NCBI GenBank assembly: GCA_902582845.1
Contig: CACHTQ010000004.1
Span: 51,141-115,140, forward strand
Origin: an uncultured Pelagibacteraceae bacterium
GTDB lineage: Bacteria > Pseudomonadota > Alphaproteobacteria > Pelagibacterales > Pelagibacteraceae
Length of the DNA: 64,000 nucleotides
Direction: 5' to 3'
The notes beneath the pieces were generated by a model. The model made no database searches. It had not been told where the DNA came from and was given only the letters and a program-made list of their open reading frames with translations. This document shows, one piece after another, positions 50,395 to 58,792 of the stretch; positions within the stretch are counted from its first letter, which is position 1, and each line of letters starts with the position of its first letter. The translations under genes and the position numbers were made by a program.

Positions 50395-52872
50395 ATGAAC
50401 AAAAATAAAATCACAGCAGTACTTGGTCCAACAAACACTGGCAAAACCCATTTAGCAATAGAAACCATGCTATCTTTTGATACTGGAATGATTGGTTTTC
50501 CATTAAGACTTTTAGCTAGAGAGGTTTATGACAAAGTTATTAAAAAAACTAAATATGATGAAGTTGCTTTAATAACTGGTGAAGAAAAGATTATTCCTTC
50601 GAATGCAAAATATTTTTTATGTACAGTAGAGTCGATGCCAATAGACAAAGTTTTGGAATTTGTAGGTGTTGACGAAATTCAAATGTGTGCAGACCACGAG
50701 CGAGGTCATATTTTTACAGACAGATTACTTAACATGAGAGGAAGTAAACTTACAATGTTTATGGGTTCAAGCACAATTAAAGGAATAGTCTCAAAATTAA
50801 ACGAAGACATAGAATTCATAGATAGAAAAAGATTATCTAAACTTAATTACTCAGGTCACAAAAAAATTTCACGTATAAATAGAAAAACAGCAATTATAGC
50901 TTTTTCAACAGAGGAAGTTTATGCAATAGCAGAATTAATACGAAGGCAAAAAGGTGGAGCTGCAATTGTTATGGGATCTCTTAGTCCAAAAACAAGAAAT
51001 GCACAAGTAAACTTGTACCAATCAGGTGATGTTGATTTTTTAGTAGCTACAGATGCAATCGGAATGGGTATAAATATGGATTTGGATCATGTGTATTTCT
51101 CGAATCTTAAAAAGTTTGATGGAAAAAAATTAAGAAAATTAAATCTATCGGAAATAGGTCAAATTGCTGGGAGAGCAGGTAGATATCTCAATGATGGTAA
51201 TTTTGGTATCACAGGCGATTGTAAAGATATTACAGCTGAAGAAGTTGAACTTTTAGAAAATCATAAATTTGAAAATATCAGAACATTGTTTTGGAGAAAC
51301 TCAGATTTAAATTTTAACAATCCAACTTCATTATTAAAATCACTTGAGGAAAAACCAAATAAAGATTGGCTTAGAAAAATTAATGAGTGTGAAGATGAGA
51401 AAGTTTTAAAGTATTTTTTGAAAAAGTTAGACTTGTACAATGTACCAAATGTAAAAAATACACTGATGCTACTATGGGAATGCTGTCAAATTCCTGACTT
51501 TGTTAAGAAAACTTATGGAAATCACATTGATGTTGTCGAAAAGGTATTTAATTTTTTAAATAGTGATAAAGGGAAAATAACAGATAATTTTATGCATTTG
51601 CAACTCATGAAACTCAATAAATTGGACGGAAATGTAGATTCTTTAGCAAATAGAATTGCAAATGTAAGAACTTGGTCATATGTTTCAAATAAAAACAATT
51701 GGGTTGAAAATCAAAATTACTGGATTAAAAAAACTAAATTCTTAGAGGATAAACTTTCAGATAGACTTCATGAGGAACTCACAAAAACATTTATTGATAA
51801 AAGAGCAAGTGTACTTGCAAGAGGTTTAAAACAAGATATGGAATTTGATACTAAAATTTTAGAAAATAACAAAGTTATGATCGATGATCAATTTATAGGA
51901 AAAATAAATGGACTTAAATTAGAACTTGATCTTAAGAAAGGAGCCTTAGAGACTGATATTAAATCTCTAAAAAAAGCTGCAAGAAAGACAATAGGGCCAG
52001 AACTGGAAAAGAGAATCCAAATTATAATTGACACAGGTCTAGTGGAATTAAAAAATGACTCTAAGATATATTGGAACAATTCAACGATTGGTAAATTAAT
52101 TCCTGGCAAAGATTATTTGAGCCCTAACATAGAATTATTAGTAGATGACATGTTAGAGCAAAATCAAAAAAGTAAATTAATTAATTTTTTAGAAAAATGG
52201 TTAAAAAATAAAATTTCGTTAGTTTTAAAGAGTCTCTATGATTTAAAAGATCTAAAAGATAAGAACTCGTCGATAAAAGCCTTAGCTTATCAACTTTATG
52301 AAAATAATGGTGTTCTCAAAAGAGATAGGGTATCTGAGTATTTAAAGAAGTTAGAGCAAAATGATAGAAAAATTTTAAGAGACTTGGGCGTAAAATTTGG
52401 TAGGTACCATGTCTATTTATTTAAATTGATAAAACCAGAGCCAGTATCATTAAGAACTCTTTTGTGGAAAAATCATAATCAAAAATACTTTAATTTAAAG
52501 CCCCCAACTTTCGGTTTAAATTTTTTAAATGGTGACAAAATTCAAAATAAAAACTTTATGTTACTTTGCGGATTTGAAAAATTTAATAATTTCTATATTA
52601 GAATAGACATTTTAGAGAGATTATTTGTGCAAATAATAAATTCAAATACAAAGGATATGAAGGAAATAAAAATGGTACCAGAGATGTTAAATTTATTGGG
52701 ATGTAAAAAAGATGACTTTAAACAATTACTTAGAGCTATGAGTTATAAGATTTTGGAAAAAGATAACGAAGTTTTCTTTAAATATAATCCAAAAAAGAGG
52801 TTAAAGCTTCAAAATAAAGAAAATGTTAAAGAAAATCCTTTTGGTGTATTAAAAAATTTAAATCTTAATTAA
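50395..52872 (+). CDS. Suv3-like ATP-dependent RNA helicase
   Basis: This 825-residue superfamily 2 helicase resembles the alphaproteobacterial homologues of mitochondrial SUV3. It has Walker A GPTNTGKTHLA (residues 11-21), VDEIQMCADHERGHIFTDRL (DEIQ box), motif V ATDAIGMGINMDLDHV, and motif VI QIAGRAGRY. The C-terminal half is helical and Lys-rich. In mitochondria SUV3 unwinds RNA for degradation; a similar RNA turnover role is likely but unproven. It heads the set terB-like, fdxA, carD with gaps of 4 and 2 bases. Confidence 0.88.
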   Translation: MNKNKITAVLGPTNTGKTHLAIETMLSFDTGMIGFPLRLLAREVYDKVIKKTKYDEVALITGEEKIIPSNAKYFLCTVESMPIDKVLEFVGVDEIQMCADHERGHIFTDRLLNMRGSKLTMFMGSSTIKGIVSKLNEDIEFIDRKRLSKLNYSGHKKISRINRKTAIIAFSTEEVYAIAELIRRQKGGAAIVMGSLSPKTRNAQVNLYQSGDVDFLVATDAIGMGINMDLDHVYFSNLKKFDGKKLRKLNLSEIGQIAGRAGRYLNDGNFGITGDCKDITAEEVELLENHKFENIRTLFWRNSDLNFNNPTSLLKSLEEKPNKDWLRKINECEDEKVLKYFLKKLDLYNVPNVKNTLMLLWECCQIPDFVKKTYGNHIDVVEKVFNFLNSDKGKITDNFMHLQLMKLNKLDGNVDSLANRIANVRTWSYVSNKNNWVENQNYWIKKTKFLEDKLSDRLHEELTKTFIDKRASVLARGLKQDMEFDTKILENNKVMIDDQFIGKINGLKLELDLKKGALETDIKSLKKAARKTIGPELEKRIQIIIDTGLVELKNDSKIYWNNSTIGKLIPGKDYLSPNIELLVDDMLEQNQKSKLINFLEKWLKNKISLVLKSLYDLKDLKDKNSSIKALAYQLYENNGVLKRDRVSEYLKKLEQNDRKILRDLGVKFGRYHVYLFKLIKPEPVSLRTLLWKNHNQKYFNLKPPTFGLNFLNGDKIQNKNFMLLCGFEKFNNFYIRIDILERLFVQIINSNTKDMKEIKMVPEMLNLLGCKKDDFKQLLRAMSYKILEKDNEVFFKYNPKKRLKLQNKENVKENPFGVLKNLNLN

Positions 52873-52876
52873 AAAT

Positions 52877-53281
52877 ATGTTTTTTAAAAAAGATAAGAAT
52901 GAAAATAATGATTTCTCTAAAGTAGCTGCACTTTTAATTCACGCAGCTAAAATTGATGAAAACTTCTCAAAAACCGAGGAAACAATTATAAAACAAGCTC
53001 TTTTACAAATAGGTGCAAGCAAAGAAAATTTAGAAAAAATATTTTTAGATGGAAAAAAAATAGAAGAAAATTCTAATCAAATTCTAGAATTTACAAAAGA
53101 AGTAAAAAACATGGAAGAAAATGATAAAATAAAAATAGTTGAGACACTTTGGAGAATAATCTACTCAAATAATGAAGCAGATATTTATGAGACAAGTTTA
53201 ATGAGAAGACTTGGGGGGCTATTATATATTGATAGTAAATTAATGGGCGATATTAAAGAGAGAATTAAAAATAAAATCTGA
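52877..53281 (+). CDS. TerB-like helical protein
   Basis: This 134-residue acidic helical protein matches the TerB family pattern: [26 protein letters not shown] near the N-terminus and [32 protein letters not shown] later. TerB-like proteins can bind metals and act near membranes or nucleic-acid enzymes; no function is established for this subgroup. It lies between the helicase and fdxA, a location shared in related genomes as I recall. Confidence 0.8.
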   Translation: MFFKKDKNENNDFSKVAALLIHAAKIDENFSKTEETIIKQALLQIGASKENLEKIFLDGKKIEENSNQILEFTKEVKNMEENDKIKIVETLWRIIYSNNEADIYETSLMRRLGGLLYIDSKLMGDIKERIKNKI

Positions 53282-53283
53282 TC

Positions 53284-53610
53284 ATGACTTACATTGTAAA
53301 TGACAAATGTATCAAATGTAAATTAATGGACTGTGTTGAGGTCTGCCCTGTAGATTGTTTCTATGAAGGTAAAAATATGCTTGTAATTAAACCTGATGAG
53401 TGTATAGATTGTGGCGTTTGCGAACCCGAGTGTCCAGTGGATGCAATTAAAGCTGATACTGAGCCGGGAAGTGAGAAGTGGTTAGAAATCAACAAACAAT
53501 ATTCTGAGATCTGGCCTAACATAAACGAAAAAAAAGATCCGCCTGAGGATCATGAAAAATTTAAAGATGAGCAAAATAAGTTTGAAAAGTATTTTAAAGA
53601 AAACCTTTAA
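53284..53610 (+). CDS. fdxA: Ferredoxin FdxA (7Fe type)
   Basis: This 108-residue ferredoxin starts [20 protein letters not shown]. Its N-terminal cysteines (9, 12, 17, 21) and second [12 protein letters not shown] set match the 7Fe [3Fe-4S][4Fe-4S] ferredoxin spacing. It carries electrons in the cytoplasm; the partner is unknown. The last 59 bases overlap the start of carD in another frame. Confidence 0.93.
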   Translation: MTYIVNDKCIKCKLMDCVEVCPVDCFYEGKNMLVIKPDECIDCGVCEPECPVDAIKADTEPGSEKWLEINKQYSEIWPNINEKKDPPEDHEKFKDEQNKFEKYFKENL

Positions 53611-54400
53611 AAAAAAAACTAAATCTAAAAAGACAAAAAAAATAGTTAAAACAAAAAATATAAAGAAAATTAAAAAATCCTCAAAGATAACCAAAAAAGT
53701 ATCCAAAAAAATAAGCAAAAAAATTCAAACACAAACAGAGAACTTAAGAATACCGAAAAATAATGAACTAAAACCTGAAATTAAAAAAGTAAAAAAACAG
53801 AGTACTGAAAAAAGAGAATATAAAATAAAGGATTATGTTGTTTATCCTAAGCATGGAGTAGGTCAAATTACGGAATTTAAAAAGATAAATATTGGCGGTA
53901 TAGATGTTGAAACCTATATAATTAAATTTGAAAAAGATAAAGCAAATGGAATGGTTCCTGTAAACAAACAATCACATCTGCGTCCACTTTCTACAATAAA
54001 TCAAGTTAATAAAAGTATCTCGATTTTAAAAAGTAAACCAAAAATAAAAAGATCTATGTGGAGTAGAAGAGCTCAAGAATATGAGGCAAAAATATCATCT
54101 GGTAAGATTTATGAGTTAGCTGAAGTTGTAAGAGATTTAAATAAAGGAGATGATATCATGATAGATCAGTCTTATAGTGAAAGGCAGCTTTTTGAAAAAG
54201 CCTACGAGAGAATTATTTCTGAATTTCAAATTGTCTTAAATGTATCTAAGGAAGATACACAAAAAAAGTTAGATAAAGCTTTAAAAAGAAATCTTAATAA
54301 GGAAACTAATGAAGAGAGTAAACTTCCTAAAAAATCTGCTAGTGATGATTTACCTGTGGAAGAGCCTATATCTGATGTTGAGGAACAAATTGAAGATTAA
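53552..54400 (+). CDS. CarD-family transcription regulator with Lys-rich N-terminal extension
   Basis: The CarD/CdnL core runs from about residue 88 ([20 protein letters not shown], the Tudor-like RNA-polymerase-binding domain) through a helical DNA-contacting domain (about 155-245). Before it are about 85 residues that are mostly Lys/Ser/Thr, and after it an acidic tail (about 255-282). No ATG, GTG or TTG start exists between the fdxA stop and the core that would remove the basic segment, so the start lies inside fdxA, at 53552 or 53567. CarD stabilises the open promoter complex. A terminator follows. Confidence 0.88.
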   Translation: MKNLKMSKISLKSILKKTFKKKTKSKKTKKIVKTKNIKKIKKSSKITKKVSKKISKKIQTQTENLRIPKNNELKPEIKKVKKQSTEKREYKIKDYVVYPKHGVGQITEFKKINIGGIDVETYIIKFEKDKANGMVPVNKQSHLRPLSTINQVNKSISILKSKPKIKRSMWSRRAQEYEAKISSGKIYELAEVVRDLNKGDDIMIDQSYSERQLFEKAYERIISEFQIVLNVSKEDTQKKLDKALKRNLNKETNEESKLPKKSASDDLPVEEPISDVEEQIED

Positions 54401-54443
54401 AAAAAACGCCTCTCACACAAAAAGTTATGAGAAGCGTTTTTTA
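54401..54443. terminator. Bidirectional intrinsic terminator between carD and the polybasic gene
   Basis: AAAAAACGCCTCTCA pairs with TGAGAAGCGTTTTTT around a loop of about a dozen bases, with A-rich and T-rich flanks that give a U-run on either strand. It ends carD transcription (plus) and the 25-residue gene (minus). It is the only textbook intrinsic terminator I found in the window. Confidence 0.9.
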
Positions 54444-54460
54444 TAAAGAATACTAAGTTA

Positions 54461-54538
54461 TTATCTTCTTCTTCTTTTTTTAGCTTTTTTCTTAGCTTTT
54501 TTCTTAGCCTTCTTTGCTTTTTTTCTTCTCTTAGGCAT
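54461..54538 (-). CDS. 25-residue polybasic protein
   Basis: ATG at 54538 to TAA at 54461 encodes 25 residues, of which 13 are Lys, 6 Arg and 4 Ala. It starts MPKRRKKAKK, continues with Ala at 8, 11, 15 and 19 between lysines, and ends in four Arg. A strong ribosome binding site, AGGGAG (54550-54545), sits 6 bases before the ATG, rare in this AT-rich genome. A candidate promoter and a hairpin lie upstream, and a terminator follows the stop. I know no family for it; a nucleic-acid- or ribosome-binding role is inferred from composition. Confidence 0.7.
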   Translation of the reverse strand: MPKRRKKAKKAKKKAKKKAKKRRRR

Positions 54539-54561
54539 CTTTAGCTCCCTTTTTTAGTTAA

Positions 54562-54580
54562 ACGAATCAAAATGATTCGT
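54562..54580. promoter_or_regulatory. Perfect palindrome in the leader of the polybasic gene
   Basis: ACGAATCA at 54562-54569 and TGATTCGT at 54573-54580 are perfect 8-base arms around three A's (plus strand). It lies between the candidate promoter and the ribosome binding site of the 25-residue gene. It could be an operator or an RNA hairpin that controls translation. Confidence 0.5.
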
Positions 54581-54590
54581 AATTACCTTA

Positions 54591-54619
54591 TTTTTATTTT
54601 TTTATATACGTTATGTCAA
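54591..54619 (-). promoter_or_regulatory. Candidate promoter of the polybasic gene
   Basis: On the minus strand a consensus TTGACA (54619-54614) is followed after 17 bases by TAAAAA (54596-54591), a weak -10. Transcription would start near 54584, just upstream of the palindrome and about 46 bases before the ATG. Confidence 0.4.
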
Positions 54620-54737
54620 TTCTTTAATTGAAGTAAAAAATTTTAAAAAAAATTTTATAAAAATATTATTTTTTATATTTTTTAAAGTGTAAAAAAGTTA
54701 ATGTTTATGCGCATTATAATCAAATATTTTAAATAAC

Positions 54738-56438
54738 TTAATAAAGTTTTTCTAAATCATCTTTATATTTATTTAAAATTTTTTTTCTTTTTAGTTTTAA
54801 TGTTGGAGTTAACATTCCATTATCAATTGAAAATTCTTCTTGGATTAATTTAAATTTTTTAACTTTTTCTACTAAAGATAAAGTTTTATTTAAATTTTCT
54901 AAGAAAATTTCAATTTCTTTTCTATTTTCAGTATCTTCAGTTACGATTAATGCAACTAAATAAGTTTTCTTATCTCCATAAACAAAACTTTGTTTAATTT
55001 TTTCATTTAAACACAATAAATTTTCAATTTTAGATGGTGAAATGTTATCTCCACCAAGACTGACTATTATCTCTTTCTTTCTATCGGTAATTTTTAAATT
55101 TCCATCTTGTGTGATTTCTCCAATATCACCAGTATGCAACCAATCATTCTTTATGACATCAGCTGTCTCTTTTTTCATGTTCCAATAACCGAGCATAACA
55201 TTTTCACCTTTAACTAAAATTTCACCATCTTCAGCTATTTTTACCTGATTTGTTTTAAAAGGAGGCCCGACTGTATCGATTTTGATTTTTCCTGGAATAT
55301 TACAACTTACCACGGGTGAGGCCTCAGTAAGACCATAGCCTTGAAGGGTGGGCAATCCTATAGCATTTAAAAATTCTCCAATTTTTTTATCCAAAGCACC
55401 ACCTCCAGATACAAAAGCCTTTAGTTTTCCTCCAAACTGATTTTTTATTTTTTTTCTTACTAATTTTTCACAAAAAAAATTAATTAATTTTTCTCTCAAT
55501 TTTAAGTTCTCATTATTCAGTTTTTTTGTTCCAAGTGAGATAGTGGATGATATCAATTTTTTCTTAAAACCTTTTTGTTTTAAAAAATTCATTGAAATTT
55601 TACTGTATAAATTTTGATAGAATCTCGGAACAGCTGTCATAATTGTTGGTTTTGCAATAGACATATTTGATAATAACTTCTCTAAACTTTCAGCATAATA
55701 AATTTTTGCACCAAGTGAAATTTGAACAAATTGAACTGCGTGCTCATATGAATGAGATAATGGTAACCATGTTAAAAAAGTAGGTTCACTATCTTGAACT
55801 AATTGATTTAATATTTCTTGGGCTCCCTCACAATTTGATAAAATTCCTCCATGACTAAGCATTACCCCTTTAGGATTACCAGTCGTTCCAGATGTATAAA
55901 TTATACAAGCAAGATCTTTCCTTTCAAGATTTTGATTAAAACTTATATGAGTATCTGATTTCTTTTTTTCTAAATAGGCATCGAATATATTTTCTATGTT
56001 TTCAACTCTTTCATTTATATTTTCAATAGATAAAACTTTAATCTCTTCTGAAATAAATTTTTCAATTTTTTTTAATTGGATTTCATTAGAGACAATACAA
56101 ATTTTTGGCTTACAATCATTAATGATGTATTCATAATCTTTCTCTGAATAAGTTGTAAATAGTGGAACCGTTACTCCGCCTGCATTCATAATCGATATAT
56201 CAGAGATAAGCCACTCTGGTCGGTTTTCAGATAATAGTATACATCGGTCTCCATCAGCTAAATTTGTTCTTAAGTATTCAGACAAAATTTGAATTTTTAA
56301 CGCAACTTGTTCCCAAGTAAAAAAATTTTTTTCATTTTCTTTTAACCATTTTAAAAATGGCTTATCGGCAACTGAGTTTATTTCTTTATACTTATAAAAA
56401 AAAAGTTCTACTAAACTGTTTATTCTACTTAATCGCAT
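54738..56438 (-). CDS. Long-chain acyl-CoA ligase (AMP-binding)
   Basis: This 566-residue adenylating enzyme has the AMP-binding motif CIIYTSGTTGNPKGVMLSHGG, then FLTWLPLSHSYEHAVQ, LQGYGLTEASPVVSCN, and the hinge region WLHTGDIGEITQDGNLKITDRKKEIIVSLGGDN. These place it in the FAA1/COG1022-like long-chain fatty acyl-CoA synthetases, which activate fatty acids for lipid synthesis or oxidation. It is monocistronic, with tRNA-Leu just upstream. Confidence 0.92.
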   Translation of the reverse strand: MRLSRINSLVELFFYKYKEINSVADKPFLKWLKENEKNFFTWEQVALKIQILSEYLRTNLADGDRCILLSENRPEWLISDISIMNAGGVTVPLFTTYSEKDYEYIINDCKPKICIVSNEIQLKKIEKFISEEIKVLSIENINERVENIENIFDAYLEKKKSDTHISFNQNLERKDLACIIYTSGTTGNPKGVMLSHGGILSNCEGAQEILNQLVQDSEPTFLTWLPLSHSYEHAVQFVQISLGAKIYYAESLEKLLSNMSIAKPTIMTAVPRFYQNLYSKISMNFLKQKGFKKKLISSTISLGTKKLNNENLKLREKLINFFCEKLVRKKIKNQFGGKLKAFVSGGGALDKKIGEFLNAIGLPTLQGYGLTEASPVVSCNIPGKIKIDTVGPPFKTNQVKIAEDGEILVKGENVMLGYWNMKKETADVIKNDWLHTGDIGEITQDGNLKITDRKKEIIVSLGGDNISPSKIENLLCLNEKIKQSFVYGDKKTYLVALIVTEDTENRKEIEIFLENLNKTLSLVEKVKKFKLIQEEFSIDNGMLTPTLKLKRKKILNKYKDDLEKLY

Positions 56439-56442
56439 AATT

Positions 56443-56527
56443 TGGTGGGCGAAGAGAGAATCGAACTCTCACTTCTTGCGAAACACGATTTTGAGTCGTG
56501 CGCGTCTACCAGTTCCGCCATTCGCCC
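56443..56527 (-). tRNA. tRNA-Leu(CAA)
   Basis: An 85-base class II tRNA with acceptor GGGCGAA pairing with TTCGCCC, A73 and encoded CCA (56445-56443). The anticodon loop CTCAAAA gives CAA, the variable arm is long (GTTTCGCAAGAAGT region), and the T loop is TTCGATT. It lies 4 bases upstream of the acyl-CoA ligase start on the same strand. Confidence 0.95.
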
Positions 56528-56585
56528 CGATTGTTTAATAATTTATTAAATAGTATAAGAACTAAAATTATATTAAAACCAAAAA

Positions 56586-57191
56586 ATGTTTAAAAATCTT
56601 TACAAAAAATGTTTAGATTTAGCGGGTCACAAAAGTTCTAAATATTATTTAGCCATTGTGTCATTTGTTGAAAGTTCTTTTTTTCCTATTCCTCCTGACG
56701 TTATGGTTGTTCCGATGGTAATCTCCAAAAAAGCTGATTTTAAAAAAATTTTTTTTATAACAACAATATTTTCAGTTTTAGGTGGTATGTTTGGCTATGT
56801 AATTGGAGCATTCTTTTTCGAGTTTGGAGCACATATCATGAATTTTTATGGTTATGAGGATAAACTATATAGTTTAAAGGAAAGCTTGATAAAAAATGAT
56901 GGTTTTTATGCTTGGCTAGGAATACTTTTTTTAGCAGGTTTTACCCCTCTTCCTTATAAAGTTTTTACGATTGCAAGTGGTCTAATAGGATTTAATTTTT
57001 TAATATTTGTTTTAATAAGTTTAATTTCTAGAGGGTTAAGATTTTTTTTAGTGTCATATCTCTCTTATAAGTTTGGAGACTTGTTTAATGAATTTATGGA
57101 TAAACATGGGTCAAAATGGTTTACGATAATTGGGATATTAATTGTTATTGTTGGATTAGTGGTTTATCTAATTTCTAAATCTAATGTTTAA
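56586..57191 (+). CDS. DedA-family (YqaA-like) membrane protein
   Basis: This 201-residue polytopic protein has the DedA/VTT pattern: VESSFFPIPPDVMVVPMVI (about 27-45), a span with GGMFGYVIGAFFFEFGAHI, then LFLAGFTPLPYKVFTIASGL, and a final hydrophobic helix. The family includes undecaprenyl-phosphate and phosphatidylethanolamine flippases, but subgroup function is uncertain. The dsbB-like gene overlaps it by 8 bases. Confidence 0.9.
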   Translation: MFKNLYKKCLDLAGHKSSKYYLAIVSFVESSFFPIPPDVMVVPMVISKKADFKKIFFITTIFSVLGGMFGYVIGAFFFEFGAHIMNFYGYEDKLYSLKESLIKNDGFYAWLGILFLAGFTPLPYKVFTIASGLIGFNFLIFVLISLISRGLRFFLVSYLSYKFGDLFNEFMDKHGSKWFTIIGILIVIVGLVVYLISKSNV

Positions 57192-57669
57192 TTTTAAAGC
57201 TGAATTTTATTTAAAAATAATTTTTTTATTTAGCTTTATTGCTTTAATTTCTGCTTTTTTTATAGAATATATTCTTGGACATCAGCCTTGTAATTTATGT
57301 TTAATAGAGAGAATTCCCTATGGATTAAGCATTATGATAATAATGGTGATCTTTTTAATCAGAAAAAATCAGAAATTCTTAGTTATGTTATTAATCCTTA
57401 CTTTTGTCTTCTCTTTTGCAATTTCATTTTATCATTTTGGAATCGAAAAAGGTTTTTTTCAGGAGTCATCTGTTTGTGGAGTAAAGAGTTCGACAGAAAT
57501 TGTCACTAAAAAAGATTTGCTTAAACAATTAAGTGAGAAAACAATAAGTTGTAAAGATGTGACATTTAGGATTTTTGGATTATCGCTCACAAGCATTAAT
57601 ATTGTAATTAGTTTATTGTTTATTATAACACTTTTAAAAATTTTTAAGAAATATGAAAAAAACAAATAA
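57184..57669 (+). CDS. DsbB-like disulfide bond formation protein
   Basis: This 161-residue protein has four predicted membrane spans. The first periplasmic loop has the redox pair in HQPCNLCLIERIPYG, and the second loop has separate cysteines in SSVCGV and TISCKDV. This fits DsbB, which reoxidises DsbA and passes electrons to quinone. It overlaps the COQ7-like gene by 17 bases, so a quinone-dependent oxidase and a quinone biosynthesis enzyme are coupled. DsbA is not in the window. Confidence 0.88.
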   Translation: MFNFKAEFYLKIIFLFSFIALISAFFIEYILGHQPCNLCLIERIPYGLSIMIIMVIFLIRKNQKFLVMLLILTFVFSFAISFYHFGIEKGFFQESSVCGVKSSTEIVTKKDLLKQLSEKTISCKDVTFRIFGLSLTSINIVISLLFIITLLKIFKKYEKNK

Positions 57670-58183
57670 AAGAGTACAGGAATTTATTAGAGTTGATCAT
57701 GCTGGTGAGAGAGGTGCTGTCAAAATCTATGAAGGCCAATTGTTAGCTTTAAACACTATTGTAAAAAATGAAAGTTTAAAAAAAACAATTGAAGATATGA
57801 AAGAACACGAAATAGAACATTGTCAATTTTTTGAAAAAGAAATAAAAAAAAGAAATATAGAACCAACAAAATTTTTACCCTTATGGGATTTACTAGGTGT
57901 TGGTTTGGGTTTTGGCTCTACATTATTAGGCAAAAAAGCTGCGATGCTATGTACAGCATCCGTTGAAGAAGTTATTGATAAACATTATTTAGATCAAATT
58001 AATCAGCTTGGTCCTGAAGAGGAAGAATTAAAAAAGAAAATTACAAAATTTAGACAAGATGAATTAGATCACAAGGATATTGCTTATGAAGAGGGTGCAA
58101 CAAAAAAAGGCTTTTACGCTATAATGGACAGAATTATCAAAACTGGATCTAAATTAGCAATAAATATTTCTGAGAAAATTTAA
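57653..58183 (+). CDS. coq7: COQ7-type demethoxyubiquinone hydroxylase
   Basis: This 176-residue di-iron enzyme hydroxylates the benzoquinol ring late in ubiquinone synthesis. The start segment RVDHAGERGAVKIYEGQL and the ligands in KEHEIEHCQFFEKE, SVEEVIDKHYLDQI and DELDHKDIAYEEGA give the two ExxH motifs expected of COQ7. The length matches the alphaproteobacterial and mitochondrial enzyme. Confidence 0.94.
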   Translation: MKKTNKRVQEFIRVDHAGERGAVKIYEGQLLALNTIVKNESLKKTIEDMKEHEIEHCQFFEKEIKKRNIEPTKFLPLWDLLGVGLGFGSTLLGKKAAMLCTASVEEVIDKHYLDQINQLGPEEEELKKKITKFRQDELDHKDIAYEEGATKKGFYAIMDRIIKTGSKLAINISEKI

Positions 58184-58185
58184 TT

Positions 58186-58755
58186 TTAAGCTTCAAGCTC
58201 AACATCCCAATATAAATAGTCCATCCAACTTTTATGTAAATAATTAGGAGGAAAATTCTTTCCATTTCTATGTAAATCTTCAGTTGATGGTTGATAAGGA
58301 TATTGATTAAGTTTCATTCCTGAAGATTTTAATAATTTTCCACCTTTTTTAACATTACATGCTGAACATGCTGTTACAACATTATCCCAGTGTGTTTCTC
58401 CACCTTTTGATCTTGGTAACAAATGATCAAAAGTTAATTCCTCTCCACTTCCACAATATTGACAAGAAAATTTATCCCTTAAAAAAACATTAAATCTTGT
58501 AAAACTTGGTTTAGATTGTGGAACTATGTAATCTTTAAGAGCAATAACGCTTGGAAGCTGCATTTTGAATGATGGACTTCGTACAATTCTATCATAACTA
58601 CTTACTATAATTACTCTATCTAAAAAAACTGACTTTACTGTATCTTGCCAAGACCATAATGATAAAGGATAATAGCTTAAAGGTCTATAATCAGCATTTA
58701 AAACTAATGCAGGACATTTTTCTAATGATACATCTTGTTCAATAAAGTTGTTCAT
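58186..58755 (-). CDS. HNH nuclease-fold protein
   Basis: This 189-residue protein has an HNH domain: RDKFSCQYCGSGEELTFDHL (first CxxC and the His of DHL), RSKGGETHWDNVVTACSACN (the Asn and second CxxC) and KKGGKLL. The N-terminal part begins with PALVLNADYRPLSYYPL. This type is common in bacteria as a stand-alone housekeeping gene with unknown role. No methylase or phage gene is near, so a restriction role is unlikely. Confidence 0.88.
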   Translation of the reverse strand: MNNFIEQDVSLEKCPALVLNADYRPLSYYPLSLWSWQDTVKSVFLDRVIIVSSYDRIVRSPSFKMQLPSVIALKDYIVPQSKPSFTRFNVFLRDKFSCQYCGSGEELTFDHLLPRSKGGETHWDNVVTACSACNVKKGGKLLKSSGMKLNQYPYQPSTEDLHRNGKNFPPNYLHKSWMDYLYWDVELEA

Positions 58756-58792
58756 AAATTAATTTTAACTTAAATAAAAAATGATTTCAATA

